DNA of 64,000 nucleotides from Seiridium cupressi (GCA_036674765.1 JARVKI010000057.1:212295-276294); one strand, 5' to 3'; counted from the stretch's first letter, positions 12,324 to 25,295 are shown. Notes: generated by a model from the letters alone, not told the origin. Program-made: numbers and translations.

Positions 12324-14111
12324 GGTGAACTAAAGCGTATTGTATCGACCGGTTGTGAATTTCTAGTGAATTATTCAGTTGAGTACTGACTTGTGATGAA
12401 TGTTGTGGTATCTATTTGCTTTGGCTCTGGCCAATGTACAACTTATATATTAGTTCCCTATACACTTGCTTTCTTAATTCCTTGTTCCCAAACAAAGCCT
12501 ATTATATTCATTCTTGTCCATTTGCTGCGCCGTTTCTAGGTCATAAACAATGCTGGAAACAAGAAAACAATGAGAAACATTGCAGCCAGTACGTTCGGAT
12601 ACCGCGTTGCTGCTGCCACACGTGTGCGGATGCCAACCGGAAGGTCAAAGTCCGCCAAGACAGCCATTGAAAAACGATACATAGCAATGGTCTTTTTCGA
12701 GCTGAAATACAGGATACTACAGATACTTGTCTTTGAAGAATATAAGCGCTTATACAGAGTGTTCTCACTGCCAGTGTTGTATGCTCAGCTCCGGGGTACG
12801 ACAATGTGGGATAAGTCTCACAAAGTCTCCTCTCTCACCTGTCTGCGCAACTAGGTACCTCAGGCCGCCCCTCGTGATTACTTACGCTTCTTAAAAGTCA
12901 CCAGGGACAGAATTAACCATATTAGCGGCTTGAGTGGCTACATGCCTAAAAGAAAGGTGGCCATTGCTTTCGTGAGTTGAAAAATACCCGAACCACCGAA
13001 CCCCTGCCTTCAAAAGACGGGGTCTCGCTCGCCCCCATGGTTGTCTCTGCTTGTTCAAAGCAAATCGGAACCATAAGAGAAGAGGATTACCCGGTATTTC
13101 TTGGCGTTAACGCGTCACGTCTTCCTGGCAACTGTAGTCACTGTTCTCTAGCTGGATGTGCTGTCAATCCTTCAGCCTTGATTGGAGGACATTCGGAAAA
13201 GCCGAGACAGGATTCATTGTAGATCCGGATGACGGCGCAGATATCTCCTCATCTATAGGCACTCTCGCTTCACTCTTGCCCATGTTATTGTCGCAAGGAT
13301 GACTCTTCAGCAAGTGCAAGGAGGGGAGGTGGAGTGAAAGATTCTAGTAACCTTGACGAAAGATAGGGGTTTCAGGTGAGCTTGGAAGCTTACTAGGTCA
13401 GCCGCCATGCATATATAATAAATACCTTCGTGGTGACTGGAAGCGGGCGGCACATGTTAGTTTCGTGGTATAGTTTCTCTGAATGTTTATAAGGCTCAGT
13501 CCGAGTGCCGGACCCGCTTGACATGAGTACTAATGTCAACCAATTAAGTATATCTAAGCTTTACAGGTCCAGGATTGATAGTTCGGGGTAATCCGGTCTT
13601 TGTATACAATAAAACGTCTTGCAGGGTTTCTGGCAGGAGAAAACCCGCCAGCTTTAGGTGAGGCCATGACAGCGTACGATCTGGACAAGCATTGATTTAG
13701 ACAAGCATTGATCTACATAGCGGTACTAATGTCCGCGCGTCATGCCGCCCTCGACTTTGTGCGGACAAGCTAATGATGAGTTACAGCTTAGCAATCTTCA
13801 TTTTGAGAGGCTCTACGGCCGGGTTCCCAAATGCATAAGCGACGAGCACACCCAGAGCACTACTCATTCCTCATTTCTTCCAAAAAACTTGCGAATGAAC
13901 TCTGAACATGTAGAAAATGCTCTTACTATCTTAAGATTATGAAAAAGCGTCTTGGTATCTACGAAACATGTTCCAAAAAGAGATTCGCTGAAACTTCAAG
14001 CGTGCTATAGTGTCTCTTCTCTTCTAAAATAAAGGCAATGCGAACGATTATGATAATATAACGACTATGCAGATCCCACAAGGAAGTGGATTGACAGCAA
14101 GAACCTTGGAT
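12324..14111. other. Gene-poor spacer
   Basis: About 1.8 kb with many stops in all frames and no motif that I can place. The last part presumably carried the promoter of the broken dioxygenase gene. Confidence 0.45.
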
Positions 14112-15580
14112 ATGGACTCTCTTTCAGCTGTCCTTCCACTTGCTGCTTTTGCAGCAGCTCATCCGGGTCACGAAGCCGAAGAGCGCCGCTCTGCCTTTGC
14201 CGCTCGTGCCTGTCGCATCCAGACTAAGCGAGCTCTCGAAAAATACGCTGCCTCTTTGCAGTCCTGCGGGATTGCGCAGCGAGGCTTTGAGCGTCGTGCT
14301 GCCAGGGTTTCCAGCCAGAGGATTTCCCGCCGCATCCCCGTCAACAGTATGTGGACCACATAAAGCAAGCTGGTCGAATACTAACATTAATACGGCCAGA
14401 CACCTATCGCAAGAAGGGATGTGGTGAAGCGAGGCATCACCAGTATTGTGAGCAAGGGCCACCAGGGCACTCTTGCTTCTGATGAAGCTCTTACTGACGA
14501 GTCCTACGTCTTCAACAGCACTACATATGCTGTCCTGAACCCCGAAGGTGAGGTCAATCCTTTCTACGTCCAGGACGAGTACGTCCGTGATGACTTACGA
14601 AACGACGAGCCGGGTATTGAGATCATCTTGGAGGCTCAGCTCATCCACGTGAACACTTGCGAGCTCCTGGCCGGCGCTTGGCTTGATATTTGGAGTTGCA
14701 ACAGCACTTGGTGTTTACTTTGGTGTCCAATCCTCGGGCAATGACAACTCAACTGACGCTACCAACTTGGATAACACTGCTCTCCGTGGAATTCAGCAGT
14801 CTGATGACGAGGGTGTTGTCACATTCACTTGTAAAGTCCCAACTGTTACTTTTCGTTGCCCTCGAAGCAAACTGACCAATGACATAACGATTTATCCTGG
14901 CCACTATAGCGGTCGTACCAACCACATGGTAAGTTTGTGCCCCTTGTATGATTTGAATGCTTGCCAGCCCGCAATACCTCCAGCGTCCATCAGTTCTAGC
15001 CATTGCAAATTTGCACATTGGGACACGAGAGGAAAAGTGGCTGAATCTTCTCTGAATTAGCACGCTGTTGTTCACACCGAAGAAGCCACTGAGCTTGCCA
15101 ACGGTACTCTGTCTGGCGGGACTGTCCCACGCATTGGTTAGTCGCCCTCATTTCGCCGCTTACAACTCGTGGCAAAACATCTCCGATTAAGGAATCGCAA
15201 TTAGGTCAATTCTTCTGGGATCAATCCCTTTGTGATGCCGTCGAGCCCTCAGTCCCCTGACGACCAACGCCGGGGACCACGTCTTTGGTGAGCAGGAGAC
15301 CGCCGACACAACCTCTGATCCTGCCTTCGATTATGTCTACCTTGGTGATACTTTGAGCGAGGGTATCTTTCAATGGATTGTCGTCGGCATTGATCCTGAC
15401 GCCTCCTACACACCTACCTACTCCTTCGAATTGACGGAGAGTGGTGGTGTTGCTGTTGGCTCCGGTTCAGGTGGCTCCGGCCTAGGCACTGGTGGTCCTC
15501 AGTCAACGATTTTTCTCTATTGGGCATTTATTGGCTTCACAGGTCATGAGAATGTGCATCCATTCTATGTGATCAAATAG
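14112..15580 (+). pseudogene. Extracellular intradiol dioxygenase-like gene, disrupted
   Basis: Remnant of a secreted intradiol ring-cleavage dioxygenase (catechol/protocatechuate-dioxygenase beta-like family). ATG 14112 opens a signal peptide (MDSLSAVLPLAAFAAAHPGH). Recognisable blocks follow: RRIPVN, TPIARRDVVKRG, EGEVNPFYVQDEYVRDDLR, LIHVNTCELLAGAWLDIWSCN, GVYFGVQSSGNDNSTDATN, FLRG-like LRGIQQSDDEGVVTF, IYPGHYSGRTNHMH, QFFWDQSL and YVYLGDTLSEGIFQW. The blocks do not join. The exon 1/2 splice (donor GTATGT, branch TACTAAC) leaves a phase mismatch. One extra base sits near 14708. The expected acceptor at 14884-14887 reads ATAA rather than ATAG. Sequence between AVEPS and LTTNAGD is missing, and TGA occurs at 15258-15260. 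Later introns (HM|HAVVH and RIG|QFF) keep good sites. Several independent lesions make sequencing error an unlikely sole explanation. Confidence 0.82.
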
Positions 15581-16467
15581 GCTTGCGGTCTGCAGGTGGG
15601 AAATTATCCTTCTTCACTCTGTACATAAATTTCGACTCTTCCGGGGAAGAGAGTCTAGATAGGCAGCTATATTTTCTTTCATCCGGGTTTGAAATAAAGC
15701 ATTGGTTTCTCTCTCAATATTATGGGCCAATTATTGTAACAAGCCACTGGTCTGACGTGAGATAGAGAAGAAAAGAGATTAATTAGCAGGCCATTGCCAA
15801 CCAGCCCTGAGTAAGACGACACGGCATAGAAAACTTGGAACAGACGGGGTAAGCAGACGCCATCATCGACAGAAGCCCGCCGAGATGTTGTGTACTCTAC
15901 TCATGTTTCTCTATTTTCCGTGCATATTGTGCTTACATCGGTGTCTGGGTTTTTTCATACCCATGAGAAATCATCAGCTCTCTGAGAAGCATCGAGGAAA
16001 CATGAGGGTTCAAGTAAATAGCAAGCTTCACAGGAAACGTGTAACAATGCACTAGAAATAGTGATAGCATTCGTCTTCAATGCACACTGCCCAGTTGAAT
16101 CGGGCTTTCTTTCTATATCTACATCGACTCCAATTTGGTCGTTTCTGCCACAAATGACGGTAGAAATCAGTAACGCCATAAGCTCCAGGGCCCGGTTGAT
16201 GGACCACTTGATATCTTTCCCTTCCCTTTAGATGCTCAGTGTTGAATGCTCCGTTCCTGCCTTTCCTGTAGAACTTTTGATCAATTTTAAACCAAGCCTG
16301 TTGAACGCCGATGTTGAAATCGAATCAGATACCCTTTCTGGGGCATTTATGCGGTTCCACGGAAATGACAAGAAAACCTACTACAACTCCACGCCTCATG
16401 CCGGTGAGCCGATATCTGGGTCAGCAGATACCAGAACACCAGTTTGTTTCTCATTAATGTTTGCCAT
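15581..16467. other. Intergenic, convergent 3' ends
   Basis: Nothing coding is supported. A 104-codon plus-strand frame at 16232-16546 runs into the methionine-synthase 3' end and shows no motif. Confidence 0.5.
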
Positions 16468-18897
16468 TTATTTGGCGTACTTGGCACGGAAGAACTTGGC
16501 GGCATTGACCATGTTGATCAAGGCCTCCTTGGTCTCCTTCCATTGACGGGTCTTAAGACCGCAGTCAGGGTCGATCCATAGCTGCTCAGGCTTGAGGTAC
16601 TGCAACATCTCCTCGATGCGGTCCTTGATCTCCTGCTCGCTGGGGACACGGGGCGAGTGGATATCGTAGACACCAGGACCGATGTGACGGGGGTAGGCAG
16701 AGTCAACAAAGACACTGAGGAGCTTGGCATCCGACTTGCTGTTCTCGATGGACAGGACATCGGCGTCAAGCGCAGCGATGGCGTGGAAGAAGTCTTGGAA
16801 CTCGGAGTAGCAGAAGTGAGAGTGGATCTGAGTAGAATCCTCGACACCGACCGTCGACAAACGGAAGGCCTTGACAGCCCAGTCGAGGTAAGCCTCACGC
16901 TCCTTGCCGGAGCGCAGAGGGAGGCCCTCACGCAGGGCGGGCTCGTCGACCTGAATGACGTCGACACCGGCCTTCTCGAGGTCGACAACCTCGTCACGGA
17001 GGGCAAGAGCCAACTGCTCGGCCTGGACGGACTGGTGGACATCATCACGGGGGAACGACCATCTCAAGCAAGTGACAGGTCCGGTCAACATACCCTTCAT
17101 GGGTTTCTTGGAGACAGAAACAGCGTACTTGGACTCCTTGACGGTCATGGGGGCAGGGCGAGAAATGTCACCCACGATGATGGGTGGGCGGACGCATCGC
17201 GAACCGTAGGACTGTACCCAAGCATGGGTGGTGAAAGCATAACCCTTGAGGCGCTCGCCAAAGTACTGAACCATGTCGTTTCGCTCAGGCTCGCCGTGGA
17301 CGTAGACGTCCAAGTCAAGCTCGTCCTGGATCTTGACGTTCATGTCAATCTCCTGCTCAATGAACTTGTCGTACTGCTCCTCGGTGATCTCCTTCTTGGT
17401 GAACTTGGCACGCTGTACACGAATCTCCTTGGTCTGGGGGAAGGAGCCGATGGTGGTGGTGGGGAACAGAGGAAGGTTAAGCTTCTTCTGCTGCTGGTCG
17501 ATTCTCACAGTGAACTCAGACTTGCGGTTGTAGTCGGACTCTTGGATCTTGGATTGACGATCCTTGACAGCGGCATCGTTGGTTCGGTCCGAGGTGGCAC
17601 GAGCATTGATAGACTTGGCGTTGGCCTCGAGAGCCTCACGAACGGAGGCGGGGCCCTCAGTGACGGCCTTGGCGATGACGGCAATCTCGACAGCCTTCTC
17701 GGAGGCGAACGAGAACCAGTCGGCAATCTCAGCGTCTAGCTTCTTCTCGCTAGCAAGGGTGTGAGGGGTGTGAAGGAGAGAGCTGGAGGTGGCAGCGATG
17801 ACGCGGTCCTTGCCAAGCTTCTGAACAGCAGTCTCAACGGTCTCAATGGCCCGCTTCAGGTTGGTCTTCCAGATGTTACGGCCATCAACAACACCAGCAG
17901 AGAACACGGTCTTGGAGCCCAGGTGGCCCAGGACGGTGTCCAACTGCTCAGGGTTTCGCACAAGATCGACGTGGACAGCATAGATATCCTTGGGAACAAG
18001 GTCAATGTTGTGGACAATGTCACCAAAGTAGGTGGTGAAGACGAGCTTGGGGATCTTGTCACCCAGGCCGGCAAGCTTCTCGTAGGTGGGCTTGAAAGCA
18101 GCCTTGGTCTTGCTGGGAAGGTCCAGGACGAGAACAGGCTCGTCAATCTGGACGGTCTCGGCACCAGCCTCCTTCAACTTGGTAAGAAGCTCCTCGTAGA
18201 CGGGCACAAGCTTGTCGAGAAGGTCGATGGGGTCAACCTTCTGGCCACGGTCTGCCTTACCGAGGTGGAGGAAGGAGACGGGACCAACAAGCACGGGCCG
18301 TGTGTTGATGCCGGCCTCCTTGGCCTCTGTGAACTCAACGACAGCCTTGGGGCTGGAGGAGAGCTTGAAGGTCTGGTTGTCCTGGAGAGTGGGCTTGACG
18401 TAGTGGTAGTTTGAGTCGAACCACTTGACCATCTCCAAGCTGGGAACATCCACACCACCCTTCTGGTGGCCACGGCCCATGGCGAAGTATTCGTCTACGG
18501 CATCGAGGTTGGAGCTGCTATAACGCTCGGGAACAGCCTGGAAGAATATCATGTCAGAATTGGGGGGCACAAAAGCAGGTGGGGGCTATCAACGTACACC
18601 GAAGTCCTGGATGTGTGAAAGGACCTGGTCGTAGAGAGCAAAGTCGTTGCTGGGAATCACGTCGACACCAGCATCCTTCTGGATCTTCCAGTGAGCCAAT
18701 CGCAGACGCTTGGCCTCAGCAAGGAGGTCGGACTGCGACAGGTTGCCAGCCCAGTCTGGGGCGGCGAGTCAGCACAGCTACGTGACAGGGAGTTTGCAAG
18801 ACTGCAAGCAGTTGATTCACTCACAAGCCTCAGTTGCCTTCTTGAGGTCACGGTTCACACCCATACGGGGGAAACCCAAGATCGCTGACTGAACCAT
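16468..18897 (-). CDS. MET6: Cobalamin-independent methionine synthase (MetE/Met6)
   Basis: Transfers a methyl group from 5-methyltetrahydropteroyl-triglutamate to homocysteine, the last step of methionine synthesis, in the cytosol. Three exons, 18897-18825, 18755-18598 and 18537-16468, give 766 aa, the usual length. Intron sites are GTGAGT..CCCAG (69 nt) and GTACGT..TTCCAG (60 nt). The N-terminus is MVQSAILGFPRMGVNRDLKK as expected for the family. The C-terminal catalytic barrel starts after LFPTTTIGSFPQT. Zinc and substrate residues are seen in IHSHFCYSEF (His, Cys), in the Glu of LSIENSKSD and in the Cys of WIDPDCGLKTR. VIQVDEPALREG is the homocysteine-side motif. High G+C third positions suggest strong expression. 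A possible 5'-UTR intron donor (GTACGT) lies at 18998. Confidence 0.97.
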
Positions 18898-20513
18898 CTT
18901 GCCAGTGACTCGCGAGATGTGTGATATGCGGGGTATTCTTGATCTCATGTCAGCACGGAGTTCCAAGGGTTGAGCTCTGGTCGGGGGCCATTACGTACAA
19001 TGAAGGCAGAGCGGTGGCAGTTCCAATCTCTAGGATGGGGTTTAGAGAAAGGAAGGGAATGGTGAATGAAGAGAAGAAGAGATTGCACAATGCTGGAGGG
19101 AAGTCAAATTTTTATGGGAAGGAAGGGTAGAGATGAGATTGGGTAGCCGGGCGGTGAGGGGCCCGAAGCTAGATTAGCACAAGCTGCACGTCGTTCCTCT
19201 GGAGGGGTTCACCACCATGGAAAAAAAAACAATCCAATCCAGGGTCCGAAAGCGGGGGATCGCCAGGAGTCCCGATCCCCTGGCGAACCGTGCCCGCCTA
19301 TGCGCTTGGTGCTTAGGGACATGATGAATGGCGCCAGTTGGCACTTCAGCCCAGACCAGTCCCCTTGCGGCGGGCGCAGGGAGGAAAGTGCGATGCCTCA
19401 GCACTACCATGCAATACATAGAGATAGAGGTTTTTTCACCTTATCATCCTTGGCCCAATGTCCATTTTGCTCTGGGGGCTCTCCCCATGCATGTCGCCGA
19501 CGGGGCAGGATTTGCTGGCCTGTGCCAAGGATCAATGCTCGTCTGCATTCGGTGACTATCGCCTTGGCGAATAGCTGGTCAGCAATCACTCGACGGAGTG
19601 GCTTTGTGTTCGGAGCATAAGCCAGCAGATTGTGTTGGCCCATGTCGGGAATCATCGGCCACGCTAGCTAGCCCCCAAAATTGAACGTTGGCAACTTCTC
19701 AGTCGAATGTATCATACGTCAATCTTACCCACGCTTGCCTATGCTTGTGATTCCGTCTGCGATGCTATTGCCATCTCGAGAACGACAGGCCAAGCTGATT
19801 GAGAAACTCGGGCGGCATACTGATCTTCAGGACCCATGCTCTGCAAGTTCAGGCTGCGAGTCTTGGGTCCGAGTCTGACAGTGGAGTATTACACAGGACT
19901 CGGGACCCGAGACGGCGAGGAAGCACTGAACCATGAACTCGATCGGCTGTCTCCTTCTCGTCGTCTTCTGCTGTGCCTCACCGTCTCGCTTGCCTCTCAA
20001 GTCTGCGGGTCTGCATAGTCCTTTCGTACGGTTTTCATAGCAACATAAGGGCAGCAATTGCTTCGCAGCTTCCTGGGAAGATGCTCGCTCAACTGCAGGC
20101 CACCAGACATAGTTAGATAGGTGCTTGCCTCGCAACATATCAAAATATGGACGTATCAGTTGCCACGAGCCCCTGCCGTTTAAACCATATGTTGCTTGTG
20201 CTTCCAGACCACCTGCAGGTTCTTGACTATGCCAGATTCGCTAACATCGTGTCCCCAGTGCTGCACATTCATCTTGAATAGTGAAGACAAGCTGTAATAC
20301 GCACCTTGGCCGTCTTGGAGGTTAATATCGCAGAGGATGCAAGCTCTCTGCTGCTGCTCTGGCCGCAAGGCTTACCCGGACCGAGAGCTCTCCACCCCGA
20401 CAACTCAGCTTCCTGCACGACCGGTCCCAGCCAAGTTGTCCAAGAGCCGCCCACAGGGACGGAGACTGAACGAGTCAAGTGTCCCACTCAACCCAACCCA
20501 GGCACCCTTACTC
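18898..20513. other. Divergent promoter region
   Basis: Spacer between the divergent starts of methionine synthase and the Ser-rich gene. The plus-strand frame is open back to an ATG at 20337, but the extra 59 residues are Pro/Ser-rich and not needed. I see no RNA gene. Confidence 0.45.
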
Positions 20514-23500
20514 ATGACCACGCCTAGACACCAGGCCGTGTTGAATCCATTGGATTTCGAGGTTGATATATCCGACAGCGAGGACGGGCGTCCGGATCAG
20601 AAGAGCTCCCCAACCAGCGCCATCGGGGCTTTCAAGATCAAACTCATTCGTCGTTTGTCCCAGAAGTCACAATCGAAGCGGGAGTCGCAGCAGAGCATTG
20701 GTAACAGCGAAGAAGAGCTTGCACGCCGCGCTGAGTTGAGACGTCTGAGACAGAAAAGGATCCAGGAGGAGCTGGAGACCGAAGAAGAATCAGAGACAAA
20801 GTCAAACGAGGAAACACCCGCCGCACATACATCCCAGTCGCTTTCAGAGCTGCCGGATCTTCCTGGAGGCGGCCCAAGAGATAACATCGAGTTCTCGGTG
20901 TGTGAAACTGACGACGTGGACTCCAGCAGTTCATCCACCCCAGCACCAGAGATGGTTGCCCTTGCTCTACCTATCGGGGCTGGAATAGGCACTACGCTAC
21001 AGCACCGTAGTAGCTATCTGGCCACTGATTCGCAACCTCCCGAGTCTTCTGTCCTCGGAGCAGAAAATGTAGTGCTGGATCACGGCCCCCTGCCAGAAAT
21101 GCCCGTATCACCTCAATTAGAGCCTGTCGATCTATTTGACCCTCGCGCTTCTAGTTCTATAGCATCATGGCGTCTCTCATATAGTGCTGGCCAGCTGGCA
21201 GAATACATTGGAGGACCGGAGAGTAATGTTTTCGAGAAGGAAGACATGGTAGTTGGAAGTTCTTCGCCAAAAACAAACACGGAGCTCCCTCCTTCCAGGA
21301 CTGTGTCGGGTTCTCCTTCTAGGCCAACAGGTGAGAAATCACGCCTGAGTATCGAAAACGGCTCAGAACATGTTGAAGAAATAGATCCAGGGTCTTCTAC
21401 ATCCAGTGTTGCTGGTCCAAAGGAACGACAGTCTTCAGTCCCAGGTTCTGTTAGCAATGAAACCCATTTCGAGCAGTCAACCGATATCTTCCACAACACA
21501 ACTAACTCTGATCAATACTCACCGCTTGATCTATGGCTCCGTGTTTCGAATACCCTGCAGTCCATGTCACATTCCTCGACACGTCGTAATAGCGACAGTA
21601 TTCTCGAAAATCGCCCAAATGCCTCGGTACTGGACGACTTCAGCTCAAGTAGACCGTCGCCAAAGGCTGGGCCATCATTATCACCCTGCAATCGTGATAG
21701 TGATTCAATACTGCTCAAAGTCCCGGGCTCTTTTCCGCCTACCAAAGGATTCACGACGAATACAATACGAGCGAATCAGGGGCCAAAACAGATTAAGCCT
21801 CGTCGGACGGTCTCTTTGGATGTCCATCGCGGATGGGTTACTGGAGAAAACTCATCCTCGCGCTTCACGACTCGGCCAAATAGTGCCGATCTTACACGAT
21901 CAGTCTCCAACCTGAGCTTTGTTGGCCTGGTTAAGAAGCGTGGAGAATCTCTGAGTGGTGCATTAAACAGTGAGCTTCTTTTTCACCCTTCCAAACTATG
22001 GTGCAGTTGAACTGACGCCAGAAAAAAAGAGATTCTCGGCCCTAACGGTATGACTGATGCGGACAAATCCGACACCAGCTCCTATAGAACAGCACCTATT
22101 CAGCCGGTCACAGCGGGTGTAGTCATCCACGGAAAAGAAAACATAGAAAGGCTGCCTCCAGGTTCCGCTGCTGCTTCTGAGACTGCCAGCTTCAAGCAGA
22201 GAGAAGCTGAACTTGAATCTGTTGAGAAGAGGTTTGCAGAAGCTACCGGTCGGCGCCATGTTAGCAGTTCTGTAGTCAGCAGATTCCGGGAAGAGTTTGA
22301 TGCTCCGGAGCAAAGTCACCGAAAGCCTTCGCTATTTGCGAGGTTCCTGCCGAAGAAGGGGACGCCCCGAAGAACCCTGCACAAGCAAAATCCCTTTCCC
22401 CATAGCGGTCATAGAAACTGTGTAGGAGATGCTATCGCTGCAAGTAACTTCGTTGCGGTAGTCCCGAGTACGTCTGTTGCACCAAAGGGACAGTACTTCT
22501 CAAATGAAGAGGGCACTTTAAAACTAGAGGAGACTGCTACAGATCTTTGGCAGCGGGCCATCCGCCTCGAGGCAGACCGACGTGAGGCACATCACCGCCA
22601 TCAAGCCAAGCCTCAGCATATTGATCAAAACTCCCAACTCGGAATTCCCCACTCCCGCGAAGCATCTAGTGGAGGCGGAGGTGTTACCCCACATACCCTA
22701 GATGCAAGCTCTGTTTACAGTCGAAGTCAGTATGGTGATAAATCAGGTATCCAATCACCAAAGCCAAGACCTGTTACTGGCCATGACGACACTCAGCTTA
22801 CCAGTGCTTCGCTGGAGGCTTCAAATCATATACTCAAGGAGTGGCAACACCAGATACAGTCTGAAGTATCAGGCATTGACCGGGCGCCTAGCTTCACTAC
22901 TCACATATATGCCACTCGAAACCCCTCTGTCATTCCCGAATCTTGGGCAAAGTGGTCGTCGCACGATCGAGCCGAACGTAATGGAGCTACTGGCTCCGCT
23001 GATCATGTTACGCCTCGAGATTTTGTCATAGCTAGTAACACCGTTGGCAACGATGCCAAGCGGTCTGTTGAGAAGGAGAGTCATGCACCAGCTCCTGACC
23101 ACAACCATGCAACACAAAAGCAACCGTCGTTTTCTTCCAAGCTAGGACGCACCCTCAGAGGTAGTTTTGCCAAGTTCCTTCCGAATCAAGACTGCCCACA
23201 GAGTGGTCTGGATAATGTGACAGAAAACTACAAAAGACGTCCTGGTTCCACAGGGCACTTGGAGTACCCAGAACTAGAGCTCCTACCCAGTCATGGCGGG
23301 TACAAGGAGCTGGAGGCTCTCGAAAAGACAATCGACCATATCAAGCGCCCCCCTGTGACCATTGGGACGAGACCCAGAGGCCTCAGTGGAGCGTCCTCTT
23401 GGACTCCTTTGAGCCTGAGATTTGCCCAAGATGTCCACAAATACCAGCATGACAACAGAAACGGTTTAATTGAAACTGGCGAACTACCAAATGTGACTGA

Positions 23501-23846
23501 GATTCAGCATCCAAACACACCGGTGGGAGGACAACCGGCGTCTCGGGCCATCTCAGGCACGACCCAGGCTTTTGACACACCAACGTCACACATCTCATAC
23601 GATGATTGTGTGCCTAGGCACATGCTTGACGAAAACGATTCATCTAAAAGCGACAGTACAGCTCTTGTGAAGCGTTCCAAGTCCACCGCGGAGCATACCA
23701 TGCCGGGCTTCTCACACAAGTACAGCACCTGGAATGGGCGAGCCAAGTCCGTGTCAATTAAGCGAATGAGGGCATGTGGCTCTGAGCTAGAAAAGATGCT
23801 AGTCGCGGAGAGAGCCAAGACTATGTCAGTTCAGGGTGGACAGTAG
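20514..23846 (+). CDS. Large Ser-rich low-complexity protein (frame problem at A7 run)
   Basis: Unrecognised protein of about 1,090 aa, dominated by Ser, Pro, Thr and charged residues and probably largely disordered. Near the N-terminus, IGAFKIKLIRRLSQK precedes a charged helix (EEELARRAELRRLRQKRIQE) that could be a coiled coil. Repeated short basic/Ser motifs (RRNSDS, KRSKSTAEH, RAKSVSIKRMR) resemble phosphorylation or 14-3-3-type sites. FVGLVKKRGESLSGALN ends exon 1. A 52-nt intron, 21970-22021 (donor GTGAGC, branch CTGAC, acceptor CCAG), should join it to KKEILGPNG-MTDADKSD. Its phase is off by one base, and the exon starts with seven A's, so one A may be missing in the assembly. Alternatively the 598-aa frame from 22050 is a separate gene. 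No membrane segment or catalytic motif is seen. Confidence 0.7.
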
Positions 23847-24502
23847 CTTGCTCACGTGAGCTAGGTTCCAAGCTATGGAGGAGATGCCACGAGAGAATAT
23901 GAGTACAGGAACTGGAAGCATCATTGGAGGTTAATAGCCATTCACGATTCGTATGTACTAACAGCATTGCCGACTGTTGGTAGCTTCATGGTGTCACTTT
24001 TGGTAGTGTGAGTATGGCTTCCTGGAGAATATGTAGCGAGATAAGCGAGGTATCTTAGATTTTCAAGAATTATCTAGACAGACTATGTTATCTACTTCTC
24101 GCATGGATTATTGACAAAGCCTTGTGTCCACAAATTCTTCACTGAGTGCTTACTCTCATTTTGTTGTTCTTGTTATTATAACCGACAAAGGTAGCAAGTT
24201 CAGAAATGATCTAACCCGCCGCGGATGATACATATCAGCAATTAATGACAGCTTCAGTGCTGTAACCGAGCCTATCCACAGGCAAGTTTCGACATAAGAC
24301 AGCAAGCCATATAGAGAACGCATATCAACTTCCCATCATCGAATCACCGTATTTCACACTACAAATCACAGAATGAACATGTTTGAGTTTTAACACCAGA
24401 GCTCCACATGTGAAGGGTAAATTCATGCGCTCTATGCAAAGGAACTAGCATGGGCATGGGTATACCCCTCCCTCCCACCCCCAAGTGTAAGTAATCCTCC
24501 CG
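23847..24502. other. Intergenic, convergent 3' ends
   Basis: 3'-flanking sequence of the Ser-rich gene and the DUF7770-like gene. No coding or structural signal was noticed. Confidence 0.5.
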
Positions 24503-25295
24503 TTAAACCGACGCATTTGCTTCCTCCATTAACCTCTCCTCGCCCTCTTGGCGCTCTGTGGCCACCTCGATCCTTGCCTTGGTCTCTTGGACATACTGCA
24601 CTCCCTGCTTAGAGAGGAGATGCATTGCTGGAAACCCTATGGTGAGTTTTCGCAGCTTATAGACATCGGTATGGCAACCGACGCTATGCGGGAGAGAATT
24701 TCGCATGAGATCGATGGCCAAATCATGCAATCGATCATAGTTGCGAGAGGACTTGGTGTGTTGAGCAACGGCGACCAATGCCAGAGCAAACCAGAATCGG
24801 ATTCCTGGAAAACTCAGTTAGCAGACAAATCTCATATTGGGGGGGTAAGAGTTTCATTAGGCGAAACGTACCTCTTCCTTGCTTCAAAGCATAGTTCGTG
24901 ATGCCCGACTTGTGCATAGTGCCGAGGAGACCGCCAATAGAGATATCAGCGTTAGTGGCTCTAGCGTGTCGCATCTCACAGGCGACGAGGGTTGGGAAGT
25001 CTGCCTTGCTGCGATGCTTCTCCTCGGTGCACAGGGGTCGAGCAATGACTTTAATCTTGCTGCCGTTGGTGTCGGTGGTGGGGTGAAGGATCACAATGCG
25101 GCCTTTGGTTGCCTGGACTGCAATGTTAAATCCTCTGGCTGCCTCGTCGTGTGTAGCTCCGCTACGGTGGATGAACCAGACTGCCTGCACCGGCTGCTGG
25201 AGAATGGTGTCCCAGTTGGGCTCCTCGTTATCGCCATAAACTGGCTTGAAGACGAAGCTGGAGCTGAGCCTGGTCATGTTGATTGAGTTGGCCAT
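24503..25295 (-). CDS. DUF7770-like hypothetical protein, 241 aa
   Basis: Two exons, 25295-24872 and 24804-24503; the 67-nt intron has donor GTACGT, branch CTAAC and acceptor TTCCAG, and joins GR to GIRFWFALALVAV. The layout resembles fungal proteins of the DUF7770 type: an opening PVQAVWFIHRSG strand, a central GRIVILHPT, and a late G.G.R(Y/F)W motif before an amphipathic helix. This resemblance is from memory and not verified. The function of such proteins is unknown. The C-terminus is a charged helix (TKARIEVATERQEGEERLM). I chose ATG 25295 (MANSINMTRLSSS), where protein-like sequence begins; the frame is open to 25520. No signal peptide is apparent. Confidence 0.72.

Noticed and set aside
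16657..17739. 360-codon plus-strand frame opposite methionine synthase
   Set aside because: It is the antisense shadow of a highly biased, G+C-rich exon; the minus-strand enzyme explains the sequence fully.
17761..18414. 217-codon plus-strand frame
   Set aside because: Another antisense shadow of the methionine-synthase exon, with no motif of its own.
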